A DNA stretch of 64,000 nucleotides from Tolumonas lignilytica (GCF_000527035.1 NZ_AZUK01000001.1:2182001-2246000); one strand, 5' to 3'. Counted from the first letter of the stretch, positions 1-9,173 are shown. The notes: generated from the sequence alone by a model not told the origin. Program-made: numbers and translations.

Positions 1-21
1 GGCAGCATCAGGGGTAGAGTT

Positions 22-975
22 TCAGCGTTCCTCGCCCGGTTTATATAAAAACTGGGAACCATCCGGGCGGGATTTGAAGCGCCGGTGCATCCACATATAT
101 TGCGCTGGGGCTTTGCGCACCGCGGTTTCCAGTACCTGATTGCTGAGTGTGGCATCCTGGATGTCATCACCGGTCGGGTAATTCTGCAGCGGGGCCTCGA
201 TGATGAGCTGATAGCCGCCACGGGGCAGACGGATGTTGTAACAAGGCAAGACCACCGTATTTTTTACCCGGGCCAGCGTTGCCGTGCCGGTAATGGTGGC
301 AGCATCACAGACGCCCAGAAACGGCACAAACACGCTGGCATGATGGCCGTAGTCATGATCCGGTGCATACCACAACGCTTCGCCCTGACGCAGGGCCTTG
401 ATCATGCCTTTCACATCCAGCCGGTTGACCAGATATTTGTTACTTTTACAGCGGCCATGATACTGCGCGTATTCCAGCACCGGGTTGGTATTCGGACGAT
501 AGACACCGACACCGGGCCGCAGCAGCCCGAACATGCGGGCATTGAGTTCCAAGGTCATGAAATGGGCGGATAACAGCAACATGCCCTGTTTCTGAGCGAC
601 TGCCTGTTCGACATGCTCGGCACCAACTACCTGCATGATGCTGCGGATCCGGCGATCCGACCAGAACCAGGCCATGCCTGTTTCAAAGATGGCCCGTCCC
701 ACATTGGCAAAATTTTCACGGATCTGCTGCTCACGTGTGACCTCATCCCACTCAGGAAACGCCAGTTGCAGGTTTTTGCGCGCAATCGCCACCCGGCGGG
801 GCAGGATCTTCATCGACAGCCAGCCCAGCGCCGCGCCAAGCTGCATCAGCACCGGGTAGGGCAACTGCACGATCAGCCATAACACAGCTTGTCCAAACCA
901 TTGCGGCCAGTAACGGGGATGAAACATACCGGTTGTCAGACGAGGTTTTGTATCGGGTAACTGTGTAGCTTGCAT
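22..975 (-). CDS. lpxL: Lipid A lauroyl-type acyltransferase LpxL
   Basis: The 317-residue protein belongs to the LpxL/HtrB late acyltransferases, which transfer a fatty acid from acyl-ACP to Kdo2-lipid IVA at the inner membrane. A hydrophobic N-terminal anchor lies at about residues 27-53. The catalytic HX4E motif is visible as His138...Glu143 (HFMTLE), and the WYAPDHDYG stretch is typical of LpxL. The N-terminal HPRYWPQWFG and QLPYPV segments closely resemble E. coli LpxL, so the family call is firm. The acyl chain used (C12 or other) cannot be read from sequence. The gene is divergent from hldE, another LPS gene. The first ATG gives the usual family length; the ribosome site is weak. Confidence 0.93.
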   Translation of the reverse strand: MQATQLPDTKPRLTTGMFHPRYWPQWFGQAVLWLIVQLPYPVLMQLGAALGWLSMKILPRRVAIARKNLQLAFPEWDEVTREQQIRENFANVGRAIFETGMAWFWSDRRIRSIMQVVGAEHVEQAVAQKQGMLLLSAHFMTLELNARMFGLLRPGVGVYRPNTNPVLEYAQYHGRCKSNKYLVNRLDVKGMIKALRQGEALWYAPDHDYGHHASVFVPFLGVCDAATITGTATLARVKNTVVLPCYNIRLPRGGYQLIIEAPLQNYPTGDDIQDATLSNQVLETAVRKAPAQYMWMHRRFKSRPDGSQFLYKPGEER

Positions 976-1108
976 GGCAGGAGACCAGAAAATTAGGTTA
1001 AAGACAGAAAAAACACCGCCAGTTTAGCAAATGGCTGTCAAGGTGGCGAATCGTCATCCGGGCTGTGATAGACTGCGCGCCATTCCGAGTCAGTATTGAG
1101 TGAACATC

Positions 1109-2554
1109 ATGACTATGCGTATTACCTTACCTGATTTTTCGGCGGCCCGCGTACTGGTAGTGGGTGACATTATGCTGGACCGCTACTGGAGTGGCCCGAC
1201 CCGTCGCATTTCACCGGAAGCGCCGGTCCCGGTCGTCAAGGTCGAAAAGAATGAAGATCGTCCAGGCGGCGCGGCGAACGTGGCGTTAAACGTCGCGGCG
1301 CTCGGTGGTAAGACAACCCTGCTGGGCTTTGTCGGACAAGATGAAGCGGCAGATTGTCTGGCGGCGAAACTGGCCAGTCATCGGGTCGGTGCCGATCTGG
1401 TGAAAGTGGCCGATCTGCCAACCATCACCAAACTGCGCATTCTCAGTGGTAATCAGCAGTTGATCCGCCTCGATTTTGAAGATTCGTTTGCAACGGCGGA
1501 TCCGGCGCCTTTGCTGGCCAAGCTGGATGCCGCCTTGCCGGATTATGATGTGCTGATCCTGTCCGATTATGCCAAAGGTGCGCTGACGTGCGTGCGTGAC
1601 ATCATTCAGCTGGCGCGGAAACACAAGGTGCCGGTGCTGATTGATCCCAAAGGCGACAGTTTTGAAAAATACCGCGGGGCGACGCTGATCAAGCCCAACA
1701 TGCTGGAATTTGAGACGATCGTCGGCAAAGTCAAAAATGAAGACGATCTGATTGAAAAAGCCAAAAGGTTGCTGGATGAACTGGATCTGGAAGCCCTGCT
1801 GGTGACCCGTTCCGAAAACGGCATGTTACTGGTACGCCGTGGTGGTGCGGTGTTAGCGCTGCGCACGCAAGCCCGTGAAGTGTTTGACGTCACCGGTGCC
1901 GGTGACACCGTGGTTGGGGCACTGGCGACCGCCTTATCGGCTGGTAAATCGCTGGAAGAAGCCTGTGCGATCGCCAACAGTGCGGCCGGCGTGGTGGTGG
2001 CGAAACTGGGCACCTCGACGGTGAGCCCGCAGGAGCTGGCGCAGGCCCTGCACGAACACAGCAGTATTGAGCAGGCCTTCGGCGTCATGAGCGAAGCGGA
2101 ACTGAAAACGGCAGTCATGGCGGCCCGTCGTCGCGGTGAGAAGATCGTCATGACCAACGGCTGTTTCGATATTCTGCATGCCGGCCATGTCTCTTATCTG
2201 AAAGCGGCGCACAAGCTGGGCGATCGCCTGATTGTGGCGGTGAACACCGATGATTCGGTGCGTCGTCTGAAAGGCGAGAAGCGTCCGATCGTGCCGGAAG
2301 ATCAGCGTATGGCCGTACTGGCTGCGCTGGATTCGGTCGACTGGGTGGTACCGTTCAGTGAAGACACACCTCAACGGGTGATCGGCGAGATCCTGCCCGA
2401 TCTGCTGGTGAAAGGTGGCGATTACCAGCCGGAAGCGATTGCCGGTTATGCGGAAGTGACTGCCAATGGCGGTGAAGTGCGGGTGCTGCACTTTGAAGAT
2501 GGTTGTTCAACCAGCAATATTGTGAAAACGATCATCGAACGCGAATGTAAGTAA
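1109..2554 (+). CDS. hldE: Bifunctional heptose-7-phosphate kinase / heptose-1-phosphate adenylyltransferase HldE
   Basis: HldE makes ADP-glycero-manno-heptose for the LPS inner core. The N-terminal two thirds is a PfkB/ribokinase-type kinase (GGAANVALN near residue 45; [12 protein letters not shown] anion-hole and catalytic Asp region near 260). The C-terminal third is a cytidylyltransferase-like domain with the nucleotide-binding signature [12 protein letters not shown]. The order and about 480 residues match the fused enterobacterial enzyme. I chose ATG 1109 because GAGTG lies about 9 bases upstream. An in-frame GTG at 1100 and an ATG at 1115, where homology to E. coli HldE (MKVTLPEF) begins, are alternatives. 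Divergent from lpxL and followed by a terminator hairpin. Confidence 0.95.
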   Translation: MTMRITLPDFSAARVLVVGDIMLDRYWSGPTRRISPEAPVPVVKVEKNEDRPGGAANVALNVAALGGKTTLLGFVGQDEAADCLAAKLASHRVGADLVKVADLPTITKLRILSGNQQLIRLDFEDSFATADPAPLLAKLDAALPDYDVLILSDYAKGALTCVRDIIQLARKHKVPVLIDPKGDSFEKYRGATLIKPNMLEFETIVGKVKNEDDLIEKAKRLLDELDLEALLVTRSENGMLLVRRGGAVLALRTQAREVFDVTGAGDTVVGALATALSAGKSLEEACAIANSAAGVVVAKLGTSTVSPQELAQALHEHSSIEQAFGVMSEAELKTAVMAARRRGEKIVMTNGCFDILHAGHVSYLKAAHKLGDRLIVAVNTDDSVRRLKGEKRPIVPEDQRMAVLAALDSVDWVVPFSEDTPQRVIGEILPDLLVKGGDYQPEAIAGYAEVTANGGEVRVLHFEDGCSTSNIVKTIIERECK

Positions 2555-2561
2555 TCTCTCC

Positions 2562-2599
2562 CAACGCCCAGCCGGTTCCACGGTTGGGCGTTGCATTTT
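2562..2599 (+). terminator. Rho-independent terminator of hldE
   Basis: A 12-base stem (CAACGCCCAGCC with GGTTGGGCGTTG, one G-U pair) and an 8-base loop is followed by CATTTT. It starts 8 bases after the hldE stop codon. Confidence 0.8.
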
Positions 2600-2675
2600 G
2601 TCACACTTGTGGCACAGCTTTGCCACGTCTTTCCGTTTTACTTAAAGATATCCAAACTAAACGGGATGTCTTTGT

Positions 2676-3950
2676 ATGCGCTATCTTATTTCACTGCTTA
2701 TTCTTTCCCTTGTCTGCTGGGGGCTGACCTTACCTGCCGATGCACTGCAACAGGGATTTATGTTCTGGCGTAATCAGGGTATTCAGTTGACGGGGATTTT
2801 GGCGATAGCCTTGATGGGTGCCTTAATGCTGATGGCCTTGCGTCCGCACTGGCTGGAACAGCGACTAGGCGGATTAGATCATCTCTATCAGCTACATAAA
2901 TGGAGTGGGATCACGGCAGGCAGCATGGTGTTGTTGCACTGGTTGTTGACCAAATCGCCCCGCTGGCTGGTTGAGGCCGGTCTGCTGGATTTAGGTGCCA
3001 GAGCTCCGCATGTACCGGGTGCTGATGCATTAAGAGGGGTTGCGAAAGAGGCGGGAGAATATTGTTTCTATGCCCTGATCCTGTTTTTGATCATCAGTCT
3101 GGTCAAGATATTGCCTTACGGGCGTTTTCGTCAGATCCATAAAGTCGGGGCCATTCTGTTCCTGCTGGCCGCCTTTCACAGCATTTATTTGTTACCAGAT
3201 GTGACACGCTGGGCACCTTTCGGTTTATTGACACTGGCTGCTGGCGGGCTGGGATCACTGGCGGCGTTATGGAGTCTCTTTGGTCAGAGCGGCCGTCTGC
3301 AGCGTTATCAGGGCAACATCATGGCGCTCAGACAGCATGCCGGGAATGTGCTGGAGCTGGAAGTGGCATTACCGACTGACTTTCATGATGAGTATCTGCC
3401 GGGGCAATTTGCTTTACTCACCTTGCATCAGGAAGAGGGAGCACATCCGTTTACGATTGTGCGAGAAGATATTCAAAATGGCAGCATTATCTTTGCTATC
3501 AAGGCGCTGGGTGATTATACCCGCCAGCTGGCTCAACAAGTTCAGGTCGGGGATACGGTCACGGTGGAAGGCCCTTACGGTCGCTTTGTCTTACCGCCTT
3601 CCGGTTCGCAGCAGTATTGGATCGCCGGGGGTATTGGGATCACGCCGTTTATGGCCTGGCTGGAAGGGCTGGTAGCGGAAGATGAACGGCGTCCGGGGGC
3701 GCATCTGTACTATTGTGTGAACAGCCAGCAGGAAATTTTATTCGCAGAACGGTTACAGCAACTCTCAAAGCTCACCGGGGTTAAAGTGACCATTATTGAC
3801 CGGCAAATTGATGGTTTTCTGGATGCGTCCCGTCTGGATGTGGATGAAGACACCCAGCTCTGGTTTTGTGGGCCGAAAGGTATGCGGGACATGCTGTTGA
3901 CCCATGTTCCGTCGTCACAGCTACACTACGAACAGTTCGAGTTTCGCTAA
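2676..3950 (+). CDS. Ferric-reductase-like transmembrane flavoprotein
   Basis: A predicted membrane oxidoreductase of the ferric reductase/NADPH-oxidase superfamily, 424 residues. The N-terminal half has about six membrane segments and two histidine pairs, His74/His88 and His155/His168, spaced as for two stacked b-type haems. The C-terminal half is a ferredoxin-NADP reductase module: HPFTIV for FAD near residue 270, GPYGRF near 305, GGIGITPF for the nicotinamide cofactor near 325 and CGPKGM near 400. Electrons should pass from NAD(P)H through FAD and haem across the membrane, but the acceptor (ferric chelate, oxygen or other) is unknown. It stands alone between hldE and convergent tolC, with no siderophore gene nearby. 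GGGATG precedes the ATG. Confidence 0.85.
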   Translation: MRYLISLLILSLVCWGLTLPADALQQGFMFWRNQGIQLTGILAIALMGALMLMALRPHWLEQRLGGLDHLYQLHKWSGITAGSMVLLHWLLTKSPRWLVEAGLLDLGARAPHVPGADALRGVAKEAGEYCFYALILFLIISLVKILPYGRFRQIHKVGAILFLLAAFHSIYLLPDVTRWAPFGLLTLAAGGLGSLAALWSLFGQSGRLQRYQGNIMALRQHAGNVLELEVALPTDFHDEYLPGQFALLTLHQEEGAHPFTIVREDIQNGSIIFAIKALGDYTRQLAQQVQVGDTVTVEGPYGRFVLPPSGSQQYWIAGGIGITPFMAWLEGLVAEDERRPGAHLYYCVNSQQEILFAERLQQLSKLTGVKVTIIDRQIDGFLDASRLDVDEDTQLWFCGPKGMRDMLLTHVPSSQLHYEQFEFR

Positions 3951-3958
3951 CCCTTTTT

Positions 3959-3977
3959 GCCCCGGCATAACCGGGGC
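3959..3977. terminator. Stem-loop between convergent genes
   Basis: A GC-rich hairpin (GCCCCGG, 5-base loop, CCGGGGC) lies between the ferric-reductase-like gene and the end of tolC. It has no T-run on the downstream side of either strand, so it is only a possible terminator. Confidence 0.4.
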
Positions 3978-3984
3978 GAATAGT

Positions 3985-5301
3985 CTATTTTTTCTGGCTA
4001 ATCAAGCCATTATTGATATCCAGCAGATCCTGCTCAGACAAGACCCCGGCAGTTTGTTTCAGTTGTATGGTATTCAGAATGTAGCTGTATCGTGCATTCG
4101 ATAACAACTGTTTGGCGGAATAGAGCTTACTGGTCGCATTCAGCACATCCACAATAGTGCGAGTGCCAACCTGATAACCCGCCTGGGTCGCGGTCAGGGC
4201 ACTGTCTGCCGAAACCACCGATTGCTGATAGGCTTTAATCGTACCTATGCTGGCAAACACATTGTTATAGTTCTTATATAAATCGGCCTGCATGCTGCGG
4301 TAGGTTTTTTCCAGATTTTCACTGGCAGCCACATAGTTAAACTGGGCTTGTTTGACCTGTGACTGAGTGGCACCACCGGAATAGAGCGGCAGGTTAAATT
4401 GCAGGCCAATGGTGCCTTCATTCACCGTTCCATCTTGTTTGGATACCGAGTTGACCTGGTAATTGGTGTAATTGGAATTGGCACCGAGTTTCAGATCCAG
4501 CGTGGGCAGGTGTCCGGTTTTGGCCAGATCGATCTGCTGCCGGGCAATGTCTTTGGCAATCCGTAACTGGTTTAATGCTAGGCTATGATCCTGCGCCTGT
4601 TTCAGCCATTGGTCGGCACTCTGTGCCATCGGGCTGGGGCTGAAACGTTCGGTATTCAGCACATCCAGAAACTTGTGCTCGTTACCGGTCAGTTGGCGTA
4701 ACGCTTCATAACTGTTGGCAAGCGTGTTCTGCGCCGTGATGCTGTCTGCAACGGCCAGATCATGGGCGGCTTTGGCTTCCTGTACATCGGTAATCGCCGT
4801 CATGCCAACATTGAAACGCTGCTGGGTTTCGTCCAACTGGCGTTGCAGCGCCTTTTCATTGGCGGTGGTGTATTCCAGCGCATCCTGCGCGGCCAGCACG
4901 CTGAAATAGGCTTGTGCGGTACGGAAGATCAGATTTTGCTTTTCTAAACTCAGCGAAACATCACTGGCCATGGCTTGTTTGCTGGTGATGTCGGCGTTCA
5001 TCCACACCGGTTCGCGAAACAGGGCTTGCGTCAGCGAGATCCCAGCGCCACGCGTGTTCTCGGTATAGGCATCGTTGTCGTTGGATTTCTGATAGCCGGT
5101 GGAGGCGTTGAGGTTGATTTGTGGCAGTTTGGCAGCATCAGATTCGTTGATTTTCTCAAAGGCGGCGTTACGCTGCGCCAGGGTTTCCTGTAACTGTGGA
5201 TCTTTTTCCTGTGCCTGATGATAAATGTCCAGCAGGCTTTCCGCCGAGGCCCAGGGCGAAAGCCCCAGCAGGATCAAAACAGACAATAGCGATTTTTTCA
5301 T
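3985..5301 (-). CDS. tolC: Outer membrane efflux channel TolC
   Basis: TolC is the trimeric outer-membrane and periplasmic tunnel used by tripartite exporters. The product of ATG 5301 is 438 residues with a clear signal peptide (MKKSLLSVLILLGLSPWASA, cleavage before ESLLDIY). Two outer membrane efflux repeats follow, with typical motifs AEKPDPQLQ-like near the mature N terminus, QALFREPVW, YFSVLAAQDAL and, in the second half, LPLYSGGATQSQVKQAQ. An in-frame ATG 33 bases upstream would put 11 residues before the signal peptide and is unlikely; GGAGTG precedes the chosen start. It lies 102 bases downstream of, and in the same direction as, the ABC exporter genes, which suggests the exporter uses it, though TolC generally serves many pumps. 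Confidence 0.93.
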   Translation of the reverse strand: MKKSLLSVLILLGLSPWASAESLLDIYHQAQEKDPQLQETLAQRNAAFEKINESDAAKLPQINLNASTGYQKSNDNDAYTENTRGAGISLTQALFREPVWMNADITSKQAMASDVSLSLEKQNLIFRTAQAYFSVLAAQDALEYTTANEKALQRQLDETQQRFNVGMTAITDVQEAKAAHDLAVADSITAQNTLANSYEALRQLTGNEHKFLDVLNTERFSPSPMAQSADQWLKQAQDHSLALNQLRIAKDIARQQIDLAKTGHLPTLDLKLGANSNYTNYQVNSVSKQDGTVNEGTIGLQFNLPLYSGGATQSQVKQAQFNYVAASENLEKTYRSMQADLYKNYNNVFASIGTIKAYQQSVVSADSALTATQAGYQVGTRTIVDVLNATSKLYSAKQLLSNARYSYILNTIQLKQTAGVLSEQDLLDINNGLISQKK

Positions 5302-5403
5302 CGGAACATACACTCCAGTTGAGTGACCCGGCATGAGTTGAGTGGACAGGTGATATTGCAGACAAGCCTGAGTCTATTGTTATTATGCCAGCATGTAGAA
5401 AAA

Positions 5404-6546
5404 CTAATCGAGTGTTTTACGGAAGCGTAATACCCCCACACACAACATAGTGCATAAAAAGAGCAACAAAGGCCACAGATGCGGCCACATTTCAATCGCG
5501 CTATTTCCTTTCAGCATGATCCCGCGGATCAGGCGAATAAAATGCGTCAGCGGTAAAATTTCCCCGATTTTCTGTGCCCAGACCGGCATCCCCCGAAAGG
5601 GGAACATGAAACCGGACAACAGCATTGATGGCAGGAAAAAGAAAAAGGTCATCTGCATCGCCTGCGTCTGATTGCGGGCCACGCTGGAGATGGTGATACC
5701 GACACTGAGGTTGGCGGCAATAAAGACCAGAATGCCGAGCAATAACCACAGCGCCGAACCGACAAATGGCACGGCAAATAAGAGTTCAGCCGCAATCAGG
5801 ATCACGGCAACCTGCACAAAACCAATCAAAACATAGGGCAGGATTTTCCCCAGCATCACTTCCAGCGGACGCACCGGTGTGGCCAGCAAATTTTCCATGG
5901 TGCCGCGTTCCACTTCACGCGTGACCGCCAGTGCCGTCATCATGATCATCGTCATGGTGAGGATCACGCCCATCAGGCCGGGTACAATATTGTATTGCGT
6001 CAATCCTTCCGGGTTGAATCGTCGCTGGATGACCAGATCGTAAGGTTGGGATGTGGCCTGCAGATGGTTTAAGGGGCCGGTTAGTTCATGTTGCAGCCAT
6101 TGCTGACTCAGTTGTTGCAGGGCACCAATGGCATTGGCGGTCGCCGAGGGATCGGTCGCATCTGCTGCCACCAGTAATTGTGGCCGTTCACCACGTTGCA
6201 ATTTTTTACTGAATCCTGCCGGAATGATCAGGGCAAATTGGGCATCGCCTTGTTCCAACCAGCGATCCGCCTCGGCATCCCCCAGGTCGGTGGCGACCAG
6301 CTCGAAATAGCCGCTGTTTTCCAAACTCTGCACCATTGCCCGCGTAAAGGCCGTCTGTTCATGTGCCACGACCACGGTAGGCAGGTGTTTCGGATCGCCA
6401 TTGATGGCATAACCGAACAGAATGAGCTGGATCAGCGGGATCCCCAGCATCATGGCAAAGGTGAGGCGGTCACGACGAAGCTGAATAAATTCTTTGGCGA
6501 TCACAGCCAGCAATCGGTGCCAGCTTAATAACTGATTCATAAGCAC
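5404..6546 (-). CDS. ABC-2 type exporter permease (YhhJ/YbhR-like)
   Basis: A 380-residue ABC-2 membrane protein. It has one N-terminal membrane segment (about residues 25-50, FAMMLGIPLIQLILFGYAI), a long periplasmic domain (about 50-175) and five membrane segments in the C-terminal half. The conserved REVERGTMENLLATPV stretch sits near residue 220. This is the layout of YhhJ and YbhR permeases, which work with a YbhF-type ATPase. It is directly downstream of the ATPase gene with a 2-base gap. E. coli ybhGFSR encodes two permeases; only one is present here, so a homodimer is likely (inference). The substrate is unknown. Confidence 0.88.
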   Translation of the reverse strand: MLMNQLLSWHRLLAVIAKEFIQLRRDRLTFAMMLGIPLIQLILFGYAINGDPKHLPTVVVAHEQTAFTRAMVQSLENSGYFELVATDLGDAEADRWLEQGDAQFALIIPAGFSKKLQRGERPQLLVAADATDPSATANAIGALQQLSQQWLQHELTGPLNHLQATSQPYDLVIQRRFNPEGLTQYNIVPGLMGVILTMTMIMMTALAVTREVERGTMENLLATPVRPLEVMLGKILPYVLIGFVQVAVILIAAELLFAVPFVGSALWLLLGILVFIAANLSVGITISSVARNQTQAMQMTFFFFLPSMLLSGFMFPFRGMPVWAQKIGEILPLTHFIRLIRGIMLKGNSAIEMWPHLWPLLLFLCTMLCVGVLRFRKTLD

Positions 6547-6548
6547 CT

Positions 6549-7475
6549 CTAACGGAAATTATCCTGACTTTGTTGCATCAGGTGGATAAACACATCTTCC
6601 AGTTGTGGCGTGATGAGCTGCCAATGCAGATCCGGCTGTTGCTGGAACGGCGCCAAGACGTTCGTCAATGCCCCGGCATCCAAGCCGTTAATATGCAGGC
6701 TGTTACCAAAACGGGTGATCAGGGCCACGGCCGGATGATCCTTTAACAGCGGAACGAGCGCATCCACGGCCCCTTCGACTTGCCAGGTGGTAAACTGGCT
6801 TTGCTGGATCAACTCTTTGGGTGTCCCACAGGCCAGCAGTTTGCCATAGGCGATATAGCCCAGCCGGTGGCAGCGTTCGGCCTCATCCATGTAATGCGTT
6901 GAAACCAGCACGGTCATTCCCTCTTCGGCCAGTTGATGAATTTCATCCCAGAAATCACGGCGCGCTTTGGGATCAACACCCGCCGTGGGTTCATCCAGCA
7001 ACAGCAACTGCGGGTTATGCAACATGCAGGCAGCCAGAGCCAGACGCTGTTTCCAGCCGCCCGACAAGGTGCCGGCTAACTGATGCTGGCGGGCGACCAA
7101 TCCCAGCCGTTCCAGCGCCTGTTTCACGCGCGGTTTGCGATCCGGCATACCATAAATCCGGGCGATGAAATCAAGATTTTCCCGCAGGCTCAAATCGTCA
7201 TACAGCCCGAAGCGTTGCGTCATGTAACCCACATGACGTTTGATCTCTGTTGCCTGCCGGGTGATGTCATAACCGAGGGTATGGCCTGAGCCACTATCCG
7301 GTGTCAGCAAACCGCACATCATTCGGATCGATGTGGTTTTGCCACTGCCATTGGGGCCGAGAAAACCATAAATCTCCCCTCGGCGCACCTGCATGGATAA
7401 GTTATCGACCACCAACTTAGTGCCGAAGCTTTTATTTAGTCCCTCAACATCGATGATCCAGTTGTCACTGTGCAT
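6549..7475 (-). CDS. ABC exporter ATP-binding protein (YbhF-like, single ATPase domain)
   Basis: A 308-residue cytoplasmic ATPase that should power the adjacent permease. Walker A is GPNGSGKT (40-47), the ABC signature LSGGW (137-141), Walker B LLLLDE (157-162) and the switch His is at about 194 (STHYMDEAERC). The C-terminal ~80 residues follow the DrrA/CcmA style of drug-export ATPases. E. coli YbhF and RbbA carry two fused ATPase domains; this protein has only one, so a dimer is expected. It sits between the adaptor gene (15-base gap) and the permease gene (2-base gap) in one operon. Confidence 0.92.
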   Translation of the reverse strand: MHSDNWIIDVEGLNKSFGTKLVVDNLSMQVRRGEIYGFLGPNGSGKTTSIRMMCGLLTPDSGSGHTLGYDITRQATEIKRHVGYMTQRFGLYDDLSLRENLDFIARIYGMPDRKPRVKQALERLGLVARQHQLAGTLSGGWKQRLALAACMLHNPQLLLLDEPTAGVDPKARRDFWDEIHQLAEEGMTVLVSTHYMDEAERCHRLGYIAYGKLLACGTPKELIQQSQFTTWQVEGAVDALVPLLKDHPAVALITRFGNSLHINGLDAGALTNVLAPFQQQPDLHWQLITPQLEDVFIHLMQQSQDNFR

Positions 7476-7490
7476 GTTTCGCTACTCCGT

Positions 7491-8435
7491 TTATCGCAGC
7501 GTGACGGCGACCGGCTGTCCCGGATGCAAAGGGAAGGCGCTGGCATTGAGTGGTTTCGCCTCAATCATAAACACCAGCTTGGCCCGATTTTCCTTGCTGT
7601 AAATCACCGGTGGCGTGTATTCCGCACTGCTGGCAATGAAACTGATCCGGGCGGGAAGTGCGCTTTTGCAGCCATCGCAATTGACGGTGATGCTTTGTCC
7701 GTATTTCACGGTGGAAAGTAACGCTTCGGGAAGGTAAAAACGGACTTTGACGGCGTCGGGTGGTAACAGCGTGATCACCGGCGAACCGGCTGGGATCCAT
7801 TCGCCAAGTCGATATAAGGTTTCCTCTACCGTCGCATCGACGGGGCTGACCGGGTGTGTCTGTGCCTGCAGCCAGTCGGCATGTTCGGCCTGCGCGGTGG
7901 CGGCAGTGACATCCGCCTGTGCTGCATCCCGTAAGTCATCCCGTGCTGCTTGTGCTGCCAGCGCCAGTTGTGCATTCAGATCATGCACTTTGCCTTCCGC
8001 CTGAGATTGGCTGCTGGCCGCCTGATCCAGTGCCGCCTGATTGCTGAAACCCTGCTGCCGTAGGCGTCGTTGCCGGTTCAGCTCCTGTTCACTGAAACGC
8101 AGCGCTGCCTGTGCCGAACTCAGTTGTGCTTTCAGGGCCGCAATTTCTTCGCTGCGTTTCCCCTTGCTGAGATCCGCCGCCTGAGCCTGCGTTTTCTTCA
8201 AGGTGGCAGCCGCCGCACGCTGATTATTCAGCGTCTCGTCACTTTCCAGCCGGAACAACGGCTGACCTCGACGGATCTGCTGACCCTCAGACACCGCCAA
8301 TTCGCGCAGATAACCGGCCACGGGGGTGGCAATTCGGACATAGTCGCCTTCGACATAACCGGGTAGCGACTCCGTCGTCGCTTGCTGGCAGGCGCTCAAG
8401 CCGATGAGACACAATAGAAATAAAGCGTTACGCAT
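7491..8435 (-). CDS. HlyD-family membrane fusion lipoprotein of the ABC exporter
   Basis: A periplasmic adaptor of 314 residues that should link the inner-membrane pump to TolC. It begins with a lipoprotein signal peptide ending in the lipobox LSAC (Cys16). The biotinyl-lipoyl-like half motif GYLRELAVSEGQQIRRGQPLF follows at about 40-60, then a long Ala/Gln-rich coiled coil (about 70-190) and a beta-barrel segment. It resembles YbhG/YhiI, but Cys16 predicts lipid anchoring in place of a transmembrane anchor. The start overlaps the end of the regulator gene by 8 bases, so the two are translationally linked. Confidence 0.9.
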   Translation of the reverse strand: MRNALFLLCLIGLSACQQATTESLPGYVEGDYVRIATPVAGYLRELAVSEGQQIRRGQPLFRLESDETLNNQRAAAATLKKTQAQAADLSKGKRSEEIAALKAQLSSAQAALRFSEQELNRQRRLRQQGFSNQAALDQAASSQSQAEGKVHDLNAQLALAAQAARDDLRDAAQADVTAATAQAEHADWLQAQTHPVSPVDATVEETLYRLGEWIPAGSPVITLLPPDAVKVRFYLPEALLSTVKYGQSITVNCDGCKSALPARISFIASSAEYTPPVIYSKENRAKLVFMIEAKPLNASAFPLHPGQPVAVTLR

Positions 8436-9090
8436 GCGATGTCTCCCGTAAGGCCATCAATCCGGCCCAGCTAAACTGCACAATGTGATTTTCGATCTCT
8501 GCCAATCCGTTGGGCTGAGTCAGCAAATGCGGATCGGTGCGGGCAATGACAGGGCGTGCCAGCACATAAATGACACACTGACCCAACAGGCTGAGCGCAC
8601 AGCGTAATAATGTGCGCGGTTCCGCATTTGGCAGGATCTGCTGCAACAGCGTCAGGATTTGCTGCAGTTGCGGTTGTTGAAACCGCTGATAAATATCATC
8701 CAGTGCTGCCGTGGGGTTGGCCATTTCCCGTAAAATCAACTGAGCAATCTGGCTGCTTTGGTGTTCATCCAGCATGCGTAAGAGCATGCTATGGACCATA
8801 AACCGGAAACGGTCAGGTAAGGGCAGCGAGGCTTCTATTTGCAGTGGCTGTTGCTGAATGGCCTGTTCACCGTGATGACGTAACACCGCCAGATAGAGCC
8901 CTTCCTTACCACCGAAATGATAATTGATGGCCGACAGCCGGACTCCGGCACGCTGCGCGATTTGCTGTACCCGGGCGGCCCGAAAGCCCTGTTCAATAAA
9001 TTCAGGAGTTGCCGCTTGAATCAGTTTCAGGCGGGTTTCCTCACCATGGCTACTGACCGCCATCGTCTTATCCGCGGCTCTTCTAGTCAT
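8428..9090 (-). CDS. cecR: TetR-family repressor of the exporter operon (CecR-like)
   Basis: A 220-residue TetR-type regulator. The helix-turn-helix occupies about residues 35-65 (RVQQIAQRAGVRLSAINYHFGGKEGLY). The C-terminal half, with LILREMANPTAALD and a Trp-containing terminal helix, resembles the CecR/YbiH ligand domain (formerly DUF1956). In E. coli CecR controls the ybhGFSR exporter, and here the same type of regulator heads an exporter operon, which supports the assignment. Two perfect palindromes lie just upstream and are probably its own operators. The inducer is unknown. Confidence 0.85.
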   Translation of the reverse strand: MTRRAADKTMAVSSHGEETRLKLIQAATPEFIEQGFRAARVQQIAQRAGVRLSAINYHFGGKEGLYLAVLRHHGEQAIQQQPLQIEASLPLPDRFRFMVHSMLLRMLDEHQSSQIAQLILREMANPTAALDDIYQRFQQPQLQQILTLLQQILPNAEPRTLLRCALSLLGQCVIYVLARPVIARTDPHLLTQPNGLAEIENHIVQFSWAGLMALRETSHA

Positions 9091-9102
9091 CGCGTCTCTC
9101 TG

Positions 9103-9122
9103 ATTAGAAAACTTTTTCTAAT
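9103..9122. promoter_or_regulatory. Proximal operator palindrome of the CecR-like regulator
   Basis: Perfect inverted repeat ATTAGAAAA-N2-TTTTCTAAT, 12 bases upstream of the regulator start codon. Its near-identical copy lies 51 bases away. Size and position fit a TetR-family autoregulatory operator. Confidence 0.8.
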
Positions 9123-9153
9123 TGTTGGTGATTAAATGAACATTAGCAAGATA

Positions 9154-9173
9154 ATTAGAAAATCTTTTCTAAT
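9154..9173. promoter_or_regulatory. Distal operator palindrome of the CecR-like regulator
   Basis: Second perfect copy of ATTAGAAAA-N2-TTTTCTAAT with the central dinucleotide TC in place of CT. It is centred 51 bp (about five helix turns) from the first copy, which could allow cooperative binding or looping. It lies about 100 bases upstream of nudF on the other strand. Confidence 0.78.

Noticed and set aside
5317-5344. Direct repeat AGTTGAGTG twice with a 19-base period just upstream of tolC
   Set aside because: Only 9 bases and no known regulator with this motif; it could be chance.
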